Part shown: positions 39,924 through 48,854 of the stretch, in pieces
Numbering within the stretch: the stretch's first letter is position 1
Layout: each line of letters starts with the position of its first letter
Assembly: GCA_944321845.1 (NCBI GenBank)
Contig: CALUMT010000010.1
Location: forward strand, 84,783 to 148,782
Direction: 5' to 3'
DNA from: an uncultured Butyricimonas sp.
GTDB taxonomy: Bacteria; Bacteroidota; Bacteroidia; Bacteroidales; Marinifilaceae
DNA length: 64,000 bases
Translations under genes and position numbers: made by a program
The notes under the pieces: generated by a model
The model's input: only the letters and a program-made list of their open reading frames with translations
Told to the model about the DNA's origin: nothing
Database searches by the model: none

Positions 39924-40652
39924 ATGGAAAAAATTTGTGTGATAATTCCTTGTTATAACGAGGCATCGCGTATTCGCTTGGATGTTTTCCGCGATTTCCT
40001 GCGGGAACAGGATTATATTGATTTTTGTTTTGTCAATGACGGGAGTAGGGACAATACTTCCGAGGTGCTGCGTTATGCCGTGGAACGCTGCCCGGAGCGT
40101 TTCCTGCTGGTGGATAACCCGGATAACCGGGGAAAGGCGGAAGCCGTGAGAAGCGGGATGCTTCACGTGGCCTCCCTGGGACGCTATGACCTGATTGGTT
40201 TTCTGGATGCCGATCTGGCGACCCCGCTGGAAGATATCCACCTGCTGGTGGAGGTCATGAGAAGACAGCCGTCGGTAATGATGACGATGGGCGCCCGGTT
40301 GAAACGCCTGGGGGCCAACGTGCAGCGGAAGGCTTACCGCCATTACATGGGGCGGGTGTTCGCCACGGTGGTTTCCCTGTTGTTCCGTATGCCCGTGTAC
40401 GACAGCCAGTGCGGGGCGAAGCTTTTCCGGGTGTCGCTTGTACCGGAGGTGTTCCGTGCTCCGTTTTCTTCCCGTTGGCTTTTTGACGTGGAGATTCTTC
40501 TGCGGGTGCGTCGTCTTTACCCGGATTACGAGCGGCTCGTGTGTGAGGTTCCCCTGCGCACGTGGATCGAGCAAGGGGATAGCCGTATCCGTTTCTCGCA
40601 CTTGCTCAAGATGCCTTACGAGTTGTTCCAGATCTATTGTCGTTACGCCTGA
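39924..40652 (+). CDS. GT2 family glycosyltransferase, polyprenyl-phosphate sugar synthase-like
   Basis: The 242-residue cytosolic GT-A enzyme has motifs CVIIPCYNEASRI, FVNDGSRDNTSEVL, GKAEAVRSGM and the metal-binding DXD GFLDADLATP. These and CGAKLFR with SSRWLFDVEIL match dolichyl-phosphate beta-glucosyltransferase/mannose synthase relatives. It lacks C-terminal TM segments. It is nearly fused in operon with the GT-C protein, so the pair likely makes and uses a lipid-linked monosaccharide. Confidence 0.88.
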   Translation: MEKICVIIPCYNEASRIRLDVFRDFLREQDYIDFCFVNDGSRDNTSEVLRYAVERCPERFLLVDNPDNRGKAEAVRSGMLHVASLGRYDLIGFLDADLATPLEDIHLLVEVMRRQPSVMMTMGARLKRLGANVQRKAYRHYMGRVFATVVSLLFRMPVYDSQCGAKLFRVSLVPEVFRAPFSSRWLFDVEILLRVRRLYPDYERLVCEVPLRTWIEQGDSRIRFSHLLKMPYELFQIYCRYA

Positions 40653-40711
40653 TCGTTGTATTCCTGTTTAAAAGTGGTATTTATACCCTATATACATTTG
40701 TGGCGGGGAAT

Positions 40712-40719
40712 TATCTTTG
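40712..40719 (+). promoter_or_regulatory. -7 box upstream of the cysteate synthase gene
   Basis: TATCTTTG matches TAnnTTTG exactly, 32 nt before the ATG. I do not see a good -33 element at the usual spacing. Confidence 0.55.
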
Positions 40720-40751
40720 CCATGATTAGGAATATTCAATTTTAGGAGATT

Positions 40752-42029
40752 ATGACAAATTATCAGTTGGAATCAGCATGCTGTGGAACCACGTTTGAAG
40801 ACAAGCATTGGGAGTTGGATTGTCCCCGCAAGGATGGGGCCGCGTTAATATCCGCGCGTTACGCGAATTGTCAGTTGGAAATACGGGAAGATTTGCCGGG
40901 TATTTACAGGTATGCCAACTGGCTTCCGATTTGTCGTACCCTGGAAGGTTCCGGGGCTCCGGTCACTTACAAGAGTGAGGCCTTGGCCCGTCATTTGGGA
41001 TTATCGAACCTTTACATCACGTTTAACGGTTATTGGCCCGAGCGGGGTGCTTTGATGCAGACGGGTACCTTTAAGGAATGTGAGGCGTATGCCGTTTGCG
41101 CCCGTCCGAGAAGTAACGACGGGGAGGTGATGGTGGTGGCTTCGGCCGGTAACACGGCGCGGGCTTTCGGGCGGGTATGCTCGGAGAACAACATTCCGCT
41201 CTTGCTTTGCGTGCCGGAGGATAACCTGAATTCCATGTGGGCCGACAAGCCTTGGAATGATTGCGTGAAGCTGGTGTGCACGGCTTCCGGCAGCGATTAT
41301 TTCGATTCGATTCATCTTTCCAATATTATTTGCGAACTGGATAAATTCTTCCCGGAGGGAGGGGCCAAGAATGTGGCTCGCCGTGACGGGATGGGAACGA
41401 CGGTACTTTCAGCCGTGTTGACCATCGGCCGTATTCCGGATTATTATTTCCAGGCCGTGGGAAGTGGCACGGGAGCCATTGCCGCCTGGGAAGCCAACCG
41501 GCGTTTCATCGAGGACGGCCGTTTCGGCACGAACCTGATGAAATTAATGGTATCGCAGAATGAACCTTTTACCCCGATATATGACGCCTGGAAGGCCGGT
41601 TCCCGGGATATGCTTCCGCTGGACGAGCAGGTGGCCCGCGAGCAGGTGGCCCGGATGTGCGCCAAGGTATTGTCCAACCGTAAGCCGCCCTATTCACTGA
41701 AGGGTGGGTTGTTCGACGCCTTGACGGCCACGGGTGGTGATGTGTTGTTGGCATCCAACGAGCAGGCTGCCGCTGCCGGGGAATTGTTCGAACGTCTCGA
41801 GGGTATCGATATCGAGCCGGCTGCTGCCGTTGCCTTGTCCTCGTTGATACAGTGCGTGGAGGGTGGTCGCGTGGAAAAGGATGCCGTGATTATGCTGAAT
41901 ATCACCGGTGGGGGAATCGGACGTTACCGGAGAGAGCACGACCATGTGCTGCAGCAACCTGATCTGGTATTCCCCGTGGGAACTGATCCGGATACGGTGA
42001 AGAGCCGGGTGCTGGAATTGTTCAAATGA
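40752..42029 (+). CDS. Cysteate synthase (threonine synthase-like PLP enzyme)
   Basis: The 425-residue fold-type II PLP enzyme looks like threonine synthase but has the features of the cysteate synthase subfamily: Cys-rich N-terminus (LESACCGTTFEDKHWELDC, C10, C11 and C24), PLP lysine K108 in MQTGTFKECEAYA where threonine synthase has FKDR, VASAGNTARAF and AVGSGTGAIAAWEANR. The reaction is O-phospho-L-serine + sulfite to L-cysteate + phosphate. In methanogens this feeds coenzyme M. In Bacteroidetes L-cysteate is the head-group precursor of sulfonolipids such as sulfobacin and capnine. No acyltransferase of that pathway is next to it. A strong terminator follows. Confidence 0.82.
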   Translation: MTNYQLESACCGTTFEDKHWELDCPRKDGAALISARYANCQLEIREDLPGIYRYANWLPICRTLEGSGAPVTYKSEALARHLGLSNLYITFNGYWPERGALMQTGTFKECEAYAVCARPRSNDGEVMVVASAGNTARAFGRVCSENNIPLLLCVPEDNLNSMWADKPWNDCVKLVCTASGSDYFDSIHLSNIICELDKFFPEGGAKNVARRDGMGTTVLSAVLTIGRIPDYYFQAVGSGTGAIAAWEANRRFIEDGRFGTNLMKLMVSQNEPFTPIYDAWKAGSRDMLPLDEQVAREQVARMCAKVLSNRKPPYSLKGGLFDALTATGGDVLLASNEQAAAAGELFERLEGIDIEPAAAVALSSLIQCVEGGRVEKDAVIMLNITGGGIGRYRREHDHVLQQPDLVFPVGTDPDTVKSRVLELFK

Positions 42030-42054
42030 CCCGATAGGGCTGAATGACATATAA

Positions 42055-42093
42055 AGAGCCATGTTCAAATATCATATTTGAATGGCTCTTTTT
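42055..42093 (+). terminator. Rho-independent terminator after cysteate synthase
   Basis: AGAGCCATGTTCAAATA pairs with TATTTGAATGGCTCT (one mismatched or bulged base) around a 3-nt loop, then five T residues follow. Confidence 0.9.
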
Positions 42094-42108
42094 GTTGTTT
42101 AATATTCA

Positions 42109-42116
42109 TATCTTTG
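42109..42116 (+). promoter_or_regulatory. -7 box upstream of the YihY gene
   Basis: TATCTTTG, an exact TAnnTTTG match, lies 54 nt before the ATG and just after the preceding terminator. Confidence 0.55.
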
Positions 42117-42170
42117 CATCTTAGAGAGGGAAGGGATGCGGGTGTATAACGGCATAATGATTTTGGAACA

Positions 42171-43505
42171 ATGAACGAAATGAATACTCGGGAAGAACGG
42201 AGCCGGATGGCTCTCCTGAAGGGCTATCTGGTTGATTTGATGAATCTGTTCACGAAAATGCTGGATTTGGATTATCATTACGCTGTAATCCGGCGGGATT
42301 ACGGCAACCGCTTCGTGTTGACGGAGTCGGTGCAGAAATCCCTGTCCATCGTGGTCGTGTCTCTGAACCGTTTCGTGAAGGATGTGGGTACGCTGTCGGC
42401 TTCGGCCCTCACGTTTTATTCCATTCTGGCATTTATTCCCCTGGTGGCCCTCGTTTTTGCCATAGCCAAGGGATTCGGGGCCGGGGAGGCTCTGCAGGGA
42501 GAATTACTCAAGCACATGCAGAGTAGCCCGGAATTGGCGGGATACATCATTGATTTTGCCAATAATGCCTTGGCTAATACCCGGGGAGGGGTACTTACGG
42601 GGGTGGGTATCGTCATCCTGCTGTGGGCCGTGATCAAGATGCTGCACAGCACGGAACTGGCCATGAACCGCATCTGGGGAATCCGCAAGGGAAGGAGCAT
42701 CCGGCGTATGTTCACGGACTACCTTTCCATCATGTTTATTGCCCCGATACTGATGATCGTGGTGAGCAGTCTGAATGTCTACCTGTCCTCCAACCTGGAG
42801 ACCTATTTGCCCGTGGCAGGGAGCATCATCCTGAAGTTGCTGAAGTTGTTGCCCTACGTGCTGGTGTGGTTGCTTTTTATCTTCCTGTACATGTTCATGC
42901 CGGCCACGCCCGTGAAGTTCAAGCACGCGCTGATTGCCGGGGTAGTGGCTGGTACGGTGTACCAGATCGTACAGTGGTTCTATATCCGCTTTCAGGTGGG
43001 AGTCAGTTCCTACAATGCCATTTACGGTGGGCTGGCGGCTCTCCCGCTGTTGCTGGTGTGGTTGCAGTTGAGCTGGAGCGTCGTTTTGTGGGGAACGGAA
43101 CTGTGCTATATTTTCCGTAACCGTCATTTCATGTATAAAAGCGAGTTGTTGAGGGATACCAGTTGGATGGAGACAACGGAGTGGGCCGTGAAGATCGTGC
43201 GTTACGTGGCACGGGTGTACGTGGGTCACGGGGGTGGTCCCAGCCTGGGGATGCTGAACAAGGAGTTGAAGATGGACACCGGTAAATTGCGGCTTATTTT
43301 ACAGGAGCTTGTCGACCGTCATATTCTGGTCGAGGCGAAGGAGGACGAAGATTATTTTTATTACCCGGCGATGGATTTTCATTCCCTTTCCGTGGGGGAT
43401 ATTATCATCCATCTTTCCCGCGTGGAGGAAAGCACGGACGAGGTTTGGAAACGGGAATTTATGACGGCAATCCGGGCCGGTTATGCCAACGATAAGCTGA
43501 TTTGA
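42171..43505 (+). CDS. YihY/BrkB family inner-membrane protein
   Basis: The 444-residue protein has about six TM segments in residues 75-310 with the family motifs SASALTFYSILAFIPLVAL, NRIWGIRKGRS, YNAIYGGLAALPLLLVWLQLSW and VLWGTELCYIFRN. The C-terminal third is soluble and looks like a winged-helix region (LRLILQELVDRHILVEAKED). The molecular function of the family is unsettled, and early naming as ribonuclease BN was wrong. It has its own promoter-like box and precedes a START-like gene by 51 nt. Confidence 0.9.
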   Translation: MNEMNTREERSRMALLKGYLVDLMNLFTKMLDLDYHYAVIRRDYGNRFVLTESVQKSLSIVVVSLNRFVKDVGTLSASALTFYSILAFIPLVALVFAIAKGFGAGEALQGELLKHMQSSPELAGYIIDFANNALANTRGGVLTGVGIVILLWAVIKMLHSTELAMNRIWGIRKGRSIRRMFTDYLSIMFIAPILMIVVSSLNVYLSSNLETYLPVAGSIILKLLKLLPYVLVWLLFIFLYMFMPATPVKFKHALIAGVVAGTVYQIVQWFYIRFQVGVSSYNAIYGGLAALPLLLVWLQLSWSVVLWGTELCYIFRNRHFMYKSELLRDTSWMETTEWAVKIVRYVARVYVGHGGGPSLGMLNKELKMDTGKLRLILQELVDRHILVEAKEDEDYFYYPAMDFHSLSVGDIIIHLSRVEESTDEVWKREFMTAIRAGYANDKLI

Positions 43506-43556
43506 TTTGCACAAGTCGCAAATAATGCGTATATTGCGAAAAATCGAGAAAGGCTT

Positions 43557-43934
43557 ATGAGGAAGAAAATCGAATTGGAGTATATTTTCGCGTCATCCGT
43601 AAAAATCTTGTTTGCCCGTGTCAGTACGGCTCACGGGTTGTCTGAATGGTTTGCCGACGACGTGCGGCAAAGCGGGGATATTTTTACCTTCGTGTGGGAT
43701 GACCACGAGGAGCAGGCGGAGTTGGTATCAGTTAAAAAGGATGCTGCAGTCCGTTTCAAATGGTTGGATGCGGAGGATGAGGAGGAGTATTTCGAGTTTT
43801 CGTTGCGTCAGGATCCCATGACGGAGGATATTGCTCTGTTCATCACCGATTTCGTTGATGCGGGGGATGAAGCGGATGCCGTGGGGCTTTGGGACAAGCA
43901 GATCGAGATGCTGCATCGCCTGATCGGGGCATGA
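43557..43934 (+). CDS. START-like (SRPBCC/AHSA1-type) domain protein
   Basis: The 125-residue single-domain protein has the SRPBCC pattern: EYIFASSVKILFARVSTAHGLSEWFADDV at the N-terminus, internal beta strands (VSVKKDAAVRFKWLD) and a long C-terminal helix LWDKQIEMLHRLIG. The family binds hydrophobic ligands or acts as a chaperone cofactor. This Bacteroidetes version has no assigned ligand. It lies between the yihY gene and the LPS-export permease gene, which has its own promoter. Confidence 0.82.
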   Translation: MRKKIELEYIFASSVKILFARVSTAHGLSEWFADDVRQSGDIFTFVWDDHEEQAELVSVKKDAAVRFKWLDAEDEEEYFEFSLRQDPMTEDIALFITDFVDAGDEADAVGLWDKQIEMLHRLIGA

Positions 43935-43946
43935 TTTCTTCGCTTG

Positions 43947-43979
43947 TTGCGGTGTTATCCGATAATTTATGTATCTTTG
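43947..43979 (+). promoter_or_regulatory. Promoter of the LptF/LptG gene
   Basis: TTG at 43947-43949 and TATCTTTG at 43972-43979 are separated by 22 bp. The -7 match is exact and the spacing slightly long. Confidence 0.55.
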
Positions 43980-44031
43980 TCATTCCGCGAGTGCGGGTAT
44001 GATGCTGACGTAGTATTTTAAGGTGATAGGA

Positions 44032-45492
44032 ATGAAAAAGTTGCATATTTTTATGCTGAAAAGTTTCGTGGGACCGTTTGTGGCCACGTTTTTCATCAGT
44101 ATGTTCGTGTTGATGATGCAGTTCCTGTGGAGGTATATCGATGACCTGGTGGGAAAGGGACTGGAAGGTGAGGTCATCGCACATTTGCTGTTTTACGTGT
44201 CATTGACGCTGGTGCCGATGGGATTGCCTTTGGCCGTGTTGTTGGCCTCGATTATGACCTTCGGTAACTTGGGGGAGAATTACGAGTTGACGGCCTTGAA
44301 GGCGGCCGGTATTTCCTTGTACCGGATTATGCAGCCTTTGATATTCCTTATTATGTTTTTGACTCTGGCGGCCTTCTTCTTTTCCAATAATGTATTGCCC
44401 TACGCTAATTTGAAGGCGAGTAGCCTGTTGTACGACATCAAGCGGCAGAAACCCGAGTTGTCGTTGAAGGACGGGGTGTTCGTGAATGATATGGACGGTT
44501 ATAGCATCAAGGTGGACCGGACGGATAAGAAGACCGGATTGATGCACGACCTGATGATTTATAATCACTCTGATGCCACGAAGAATTATGAGATGACGAT
44601 TGCCGATTCGGGACGGATGGATGCCGATGCGACAGGTCGCTACATGGAGGTTCGCTTGTACAATGGTTGGTCGTACACGGATGAAGGTTACAAGGATCGG
44701 AACTCGAAGACTTTTCCCTTCCGGAGGGTATCGTTCAAAAAACAGTTTTTCTTGATTCCGTTGGAGGATAATTCTTTGAAACGGACGGACGAGGACCTGT
44801 TCAAGAATAGTTACGGGATGTTGAACATCAAGCAGCTGCAGCATGCCGAGGATTCCCTGGGCAAGGACCTGGAGAGAAGTCAGCGGAACCGGGTGAAGCA
44901 GATGTTGCGGCAGAATTACGTGAAACGCAAGGAGTATTCCCCCGAGCGGGATAGCGCCATGATGGCGGAGACCCGAGGACGGATGTTGAATCTGGATAGC
45001 CTGGCCAGGACCATGGATGCCCGGGAGGAGAAGAACGCTGCGGATAAGGCATTGGATTATGCCCGTTCTGCCCAGAATTCCTATCGGGGTGAGGTGACGA
45101 TTATCGATCGTCAGAAGGAGATGATTCGTCGCCACCAGATAGAATGGCACAAGAAGTTCACCCTGTCTTTTGCTTGCTTTATCTTCTTTTTTATCGGTGC
45201 GCCGTTGGGAGGAATCATCCGCAAGGGCGGTTTGGGAATGCCGGTAGTGGTTTCGATATTTTTATTTATTGTCTATTATATCATCTGGATGATGGGGGAA
45301 CGTGCGGCCCGGGAGGGAGCGTTGGAACCCTGGCAGGGAATGTGGATTTCATCGGTAATTCTGTTACCGCTGGGAGCTTTCCTGACCTACACGGCCATGA
45401 CGGATTCGGCCGTGATGAGTTCGGAATCTTACACGAATTTCGTGAAAAAGATTGTCGGTTTCTTCAAAAGAAAAAAGAAGCATGAAGCGTGA
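44032..45492 (+). CDS. LptF/LptG family LPS-export permease
   Basis: The 486-residue protein starts at ATG 44032 (GTG 44023 is also in frame). Three TM segments at the N-terminus (MKKLHIFMLKSFVGPFVATF, LVPMGLPLAVLLASIMTFGN), a large periplasmic domain (about 130-350) and three TM segments at the C-terminus (FIGAPLGGIIRKGGLGMPV) match the YjgP/YjgQ family. With LptB and LptC it extracts lipopolysaccharide from the inner membrane. Only one such gene is here, as usual in Bacteroidetes, where the second copy lies elsewhere. The last 11 nt overlap fmt. Confidence 0.92.
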   Translation: MKKLHIFMLKSFVGPFVATFFISMFVLMMQFLWRYIDDLVGKGLEGEVIAHLLFYVSLTLVPMGLPLAVLLASIMTFGNLGENYELTALKAAGISLYRIMQPLIFLIMFLTLAAFFFSNNVLPYANLKASSLLYDIKRQKPELSLKDGVFVNDMDGYSIKVDRTDKKTGLMHDLMIYNHSDATKNYEMTIADSGRMDADATGRYMEVRLYNGWSYTDEGYKDRNSKTFPFRRVSFKKQFFLIPLEDNSLKRTDEDLFKNSYGMLNIKQLQHAEDSLGKDLERSQRNRVKQMLRQNYVKRKEYSPERDSAMMAETRGRMLNLDSLARTMDAREEKNAADKALDYARSAQNSYRGEVTIIDRQKEMIRRHQIEWHKKFTLSFACFIFFFIGAPLGGIIRKGGLGMPVVVSIFLFIVYYIIWMMGERAAREGALEPWQGMWISSVILLPLGAFLTYTAMTDSAVMSSESYTNFVKKIVGFFKRKKKHEA

Positions 45493-46444
45493 TTTAAGGA
45501 TTGTATACATGGGGACACCGGATTTTGCGGTGTTGCCCTTGCAACGGTTATTGGATACGGGCCACAATGTGGTGGCCGTGGTGACTAACCCGGATAAGCC
45601 GGCCGGTCGGGGGCAGAAGCTTCAGGAATCGGCCGTGAAGCGGTTTGCCGTGGAGCGGGGGATTCCTGTCTTGCAGCCGGAACGTTTTCGGGACGAGGCT
45701 TTCCTGGCCTCTCTGCGGGCCCTGGAGGCGGATCTGCAGCTGGTGGTAGCTTTCAAGATGCTGCCGGAGGTGGTGTGGAACATGCCGCCGATGGGAACAG
45801 TGAACCTGCATGCTTCCCTTTTGCCTGATTACCGGGGAGCGGCCCCGATTAATTGGGCCGTGATGAACGGTGAGCGGCAGAGCGGGGTGACTACTTTTCT
45901 GCTGAAACACGAGATTGACACGGGATGCGTGATTTTCCAGCAACCGGTAGATCTCCCGGAAACCATGACTGCCGGGGAGTTGCACGATGCTCTGATGGTG
46001 GCAGGGGCTGATTTGCTGGTGAAGACGGTGGATGCCATGGCCGAGGGGAATTTCCCGCTGCGAGAGCAGGAAGAGTTGCTGGATGGCCGTGAGCCGAAAC
46101 ATGCCCCCAAGATATTCAAGGAGGATATGAGGATAGACTGGAATGCCCCGGTCGAGACGATATACAATCACATACGTGGCCTGTCGCCCTTCCCGACGGC
46201 CTGGACCGAGCTACGTCATCGGACTACAGGCGAGACGGTTTCCCTGAAGGTATTCTCGGTAGAACGTTTGTCTGGCGGGAAGTTTGCTGGAGAGCCCTTC
46301 GTGGATACGGACGGAAAGTCCTGTTTCGACGTGCACGTGCGGGACGGAGTTATTCGGGTAAAGGAATTGCAGCTGGCCGGGAAGAAACGGATGCTGACAG
46401 CCGATTTCCTGCGTGGATTCCCGCTGCGTGACTACACGCTTTGA
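45482..46444 (+). CDS. fmt: Methionyl-tRNA formyltransferase
   Basis: The 320-residue enzyme starts at ATG 45482 inside the end of the lptG-like gene. Motifs are RIVYMGTPDFAVLPL, the catalytic NLHASLLPDYRGAAPI, the SGVTTFLLKHEIDTG loop and a C-terminal OB-fold tRNA-binding domain (TGETVSLKVFSVE). It formylates initiator Met-tRNA with 10-formyltetrahydrofolate. Its coupling to a permease gene is unusual but probably just compact organisation. Confidence 0.96.
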   Translation: MKRDLRIVYMGTPDFAVLPLQRLLDTGHNVVAVVTNPDKPAGRGQKLQESAVKRFAVERGIPVLQPERFRDEAFLASLRALEADLQLVVAFKMLPEVVWNMPPMGTVNLHASLLPDYRGAAPINWAVMNGERQSGVTTFLLKHEIDTGCVIFQQPVDLPETMTAGELHDALMVAGADLLVKTVDAMAEGNFPLREQEELLDGREPKHAPKIFKEDMRIDWNAPVETIYNHIRGLSPFPTAWTELRHRTTGETVSLKVFSVERLSGGKFAGEPFVDTDGKSCFDVHVRDGVIRVKELQLAGKKRMLTADFLRGFPLRDYTL

Positions 46445-46450
46445 AACGGT

Positions 46451-48805
46451 ATGACCGCGAAAAGGGGGAGAATAGGGATTTCCCTCGCGGTTGCGGGGAT
46501 GTTCACCTTGCTTGTCGTGGCATGGTGGTTATTGTTGCCTGAACCTTTGTTTGATGTGCCCTACTCTACGGTGGTGACTGACCGGGAGGGGGAGATTGTC
46601 GGTATGACGGTGGCCGGGGACGGACAGTTCCGGGTTCCCGGGGAGAGCCGTTTGTCGCCGAAGTACGTGGCGGCCTTGCTGACGTTTGAGGATAAGTATT
46701 TTCCCGTGCATCACGGGGTGGATCCTTTAGCTATGGCTCGGGCCTTGTGGTTGAATTTGACCCGGGGGCGTGTCGTCAGCGGGGGAAGTACGCTAACCAT
46801 GCAGGTTGTTCGCCTTTCGCGGGGAAATCCGCCCCGCACGGTGGGAGAGAAATTGCGGGAGATGGTATTGGCTCTACGCCTGGAGCAGCATTACACGAAA
46901 CGGGAAATTCTGGATTTTTACGCGGCTCATGCCCCGTTCGGGGGGAATATTGTGGGTATAGAGGCGGCCGCCTTGAAGTATTTCGGCCACCGTCCGGACG
47001 AGTTGAGTTGGGCGGAGGCGGCCTTGTTGGCCGTGTTGCCGAATGCCCCGGCCCTGATTTACCCGGGAAAGAACAATGCCGGGCTGAAAGCCAAGCGTGA
47101 TGCCCTTTTGCGACGTTTGCAGGAGGATGGTTTCCTGACGGGGGATGATTTGCGGCTGGCAGTCGCGGAACCTCTGCCCGAGCGGATGTATCGGGAGGAG
47201 TGCATCGTGCCTCACCTGCTTGCCCGGGCTTCCGTGGAGCGACCGGGACAATTGAGCCGCTCGTGTATCGATTCCCGCCTTCAGGAGCGGGTGAACGCAA
47301 TCGTGGAACGCCACATTGGCGTCTTGAAGCATAATTACATCTACAATGCTGCCGTTATGGTGGTGCACGTTCCCACGGGAGAGGTGCGGGCTTACGTGGG
47401 CAATGCTCCGGCCGTGGAAGGGGGCAACGGTGAGCAGGTGGATATCATCATGTCGCCCCGTAGCTCGGGGAGTATCCTGAAACCGGCCCTGTATGCCTTG
47501 ATGCTGGAGGACGGTTACATTCTGCCGGGCACGCTAGTGTCGGATGTGCCTTCCCGTTTCGGGAGTTATGCGCCCGTGAATTTCAGTAAGGACTACCTGG
47601 GAGTGGTGCCCGCCCATCGGGCCCTCGCCATGTCGCTCAACGTGCCTTTCGTGCGTCTGTTGCGGGATTACGGGATGGAGCATTTTTACGATAAACTGAA
47701 ACTCATGGGGGTATCTACCCTCACTTACCCGGCCGGGCATTACGGCTTGAGCCTCATCTTGGGCGGAGCGGAATGCCGCTTATGGGACTTGTGCTGCCTG
47801 TACGGGGGACTGGTTTCCACGGTGCGGCATTATAACGAACGGGACGGGCAATACTTCAGCCACGAGTACCGGCGCCTGAAATTATGGGCGGATGAACACG
47901 TGGACAGTGTGGCTTCCCGGGAGCGTCCCGTGGGAGCTGGGGCCGCTTGGCTTACCCTGGAAGCCCTGCGTGACGTGGAACGCCCCGATATGGAATCGGG
48001 TTGGAAGAATTTCGCTTCTTCCATCGACCTGAGCTGGAAAACGGGAACCAGTTTCGGTTTCCGGGACGCCTGGGCCGTGGGCGTGAATGCCGACTATGTC
48101 ATCGGGGTATGGGTCGGTAATGCCGACGGGGTTGGTCGCCCGGGGCTGGTCGGAGTACGTGCGGCAGCACCCCTGTTGTTCGAGGTGGCGGCCTTGACAA
48201 GGGCTGTCGGGTGGTTGGAACGTCCCGATGATGACCTCGTGGAGATACCCGTTTGTCGGAAGAGCGGCTACCGCCTTTCGGGAATATGCCCGGATGCGGA
48301 CACGGTGCCTGTTCCCCGGGCCGGGATACGTACCCCCGTTTGTCCCTATCATCGTTGGATTCACGTGGATCGTACCGGACGCTATCGGGTGAATTCCGAG
48401 CACGAGTCTGTCTACGCCATGAATCGTCTGCCCTGGTTCGTTCTCACGCCCGTGCAGGAATGGTATTATGCCCGGACGCACGCCGACTACCGCAAACTGC
48501 CGCCTTTCCGCGAAGACTGCCGCCCGGTAGGAACGGACGTGATGGAAATCATCTATCCCCGCCGGGGAGTGCAGGTGTTCATCCCTCGTGACCTCGGGGG
48601 AGTCATGCGGGGTGTGGTGTTCGAGGTGGCCCACCGGGAACCCGGGGTTGAGGTGTTCTGGCACATCGACGACCGCTACGTAGGTTCTACCCGCTATCGC
48701 CATCAATTGGAAGTCAATGTTCCACCCGGTCGCCACGTGCTTTATCTCGTCGATGAATACGGCAATACCCTTTCTCGCTCCTTTACTGTAGTGGAAAATT
48801 CTTGA
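46451..48805 (+). CDS. pbpC: Penicillin-binding protein 1C
   Basis: The 784-residue bifunctional class A PBP has a signal anchor at about 8-29 and a GT51 domain with E80 in TFEDKYFPVHHGVDP, GGSTLTMQVVRLSRG and KREILDFYAAHAPFGGNI. The transpeptidase motifs are S341-I-L-K344, SLN in AMSLNVPFVR and K530-T-G. A C-terminal BiPBP_C-like domain (about 690-784, EIIYPRRGVQVFIPRDLGG) is typical of PBP1C. It makes and crosslinks glycan strands in the periplasm. It is 6 nt after fmt. Confidence 0.95.
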   Translation: MTAKRGRIGISLAVAGMFTLLVVAWWLLLPEPLFDVPYSTVVTDREGEIVGMTVAGDGQFRVPGESRLSPKYVAALLTFEDKYFPVHHGVDPLAMARALWLNLTRGRVVSGGSTLTMQVVRLSRGNPPRTVGEKLREMVLALRLEQHYTKREILDFYAAHAPFGGNIVGIEAAALKYFGHRPDELSWAEAALLAVLPNAPALIYPGKNNAGLKAKRDALLRRLQEDGFLTGDDLRLAVAEPLPERMYREECIVPHLLARASVERPGQLSRSCIDSRLQERVNAIVERHIGVLKHNYIYNAAVMVVHVPTGEVRAYVGNAPAVEGGNGEQVDIIMSPRSSGSILKPALYALMLEDGYILPGTLVSDVPSRFGSYAPVNFSKDYLGVVPAHRALAMSLNVPFVRLLRDYGMEHFYDKLKLMGVSTLTYPAGHYGLSLILGGAECRLWDLCCLYGGLVSTVRHYNERDGQYFSHEYRRLKLWADEHVDSVASRERPVGAGAAWLTLEALRDVERPDMESGWKNFASSIDLSWKTGTSFGFRDAWAVGVNADYVIGVWVGNADGVGRPGLVGVRAAAPLLFEVAALTRAVGWLERPDDDLVEIPVCRKSGYRLSGICPDADTVPVPRAGIRTPVCPYHRWIHVDRTGRYRVNSEHESVYAMNRLPWFVLTPVQEWYYARTHADYRKLPPFREDCRPVGTDVMEIIYPRRGVQVFIPRDLGGVMRGVVFEVAHREPGVEVFWHIDDRYVGSTRYRHQLEVNVPPGRHVLYLVDEYGNTLSRSFTVVENS

Positions 48806-48808
48806 AAC

Positions 48809-48839
48809 TTGTTAAGTTGGCGATTACTTCATACCTTTG
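48809..48839 (+). promoter_or_regulatory. Promoter of the yhcH-like gene
   Basis: TTG (48809-48811), a 20-bp spacer and TACCTTTG (48832-48839) fit the Bacteroidetes promoter pattern, 15 nt before ATG 48855. Confidence 0.6.
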
Positions 48840-48854
48840 CGAAAAACATTGCTT

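Noticed and set aside
38970-40601. Long minus-strand frame of 543 codons opposite the glycosyltransferases
   Set aside because: Antisense shadow of two well-supported genes; its translation is rich in His, Gln and Arg as expected from reverse reading of biased codons.
40752-42029. Annotation as threonine synthase (thrC)
   Set aside because: The catalytic lysine context and Cys-rich start fit cysteate synthase better, and no other threonine pathway gene is adjacent.
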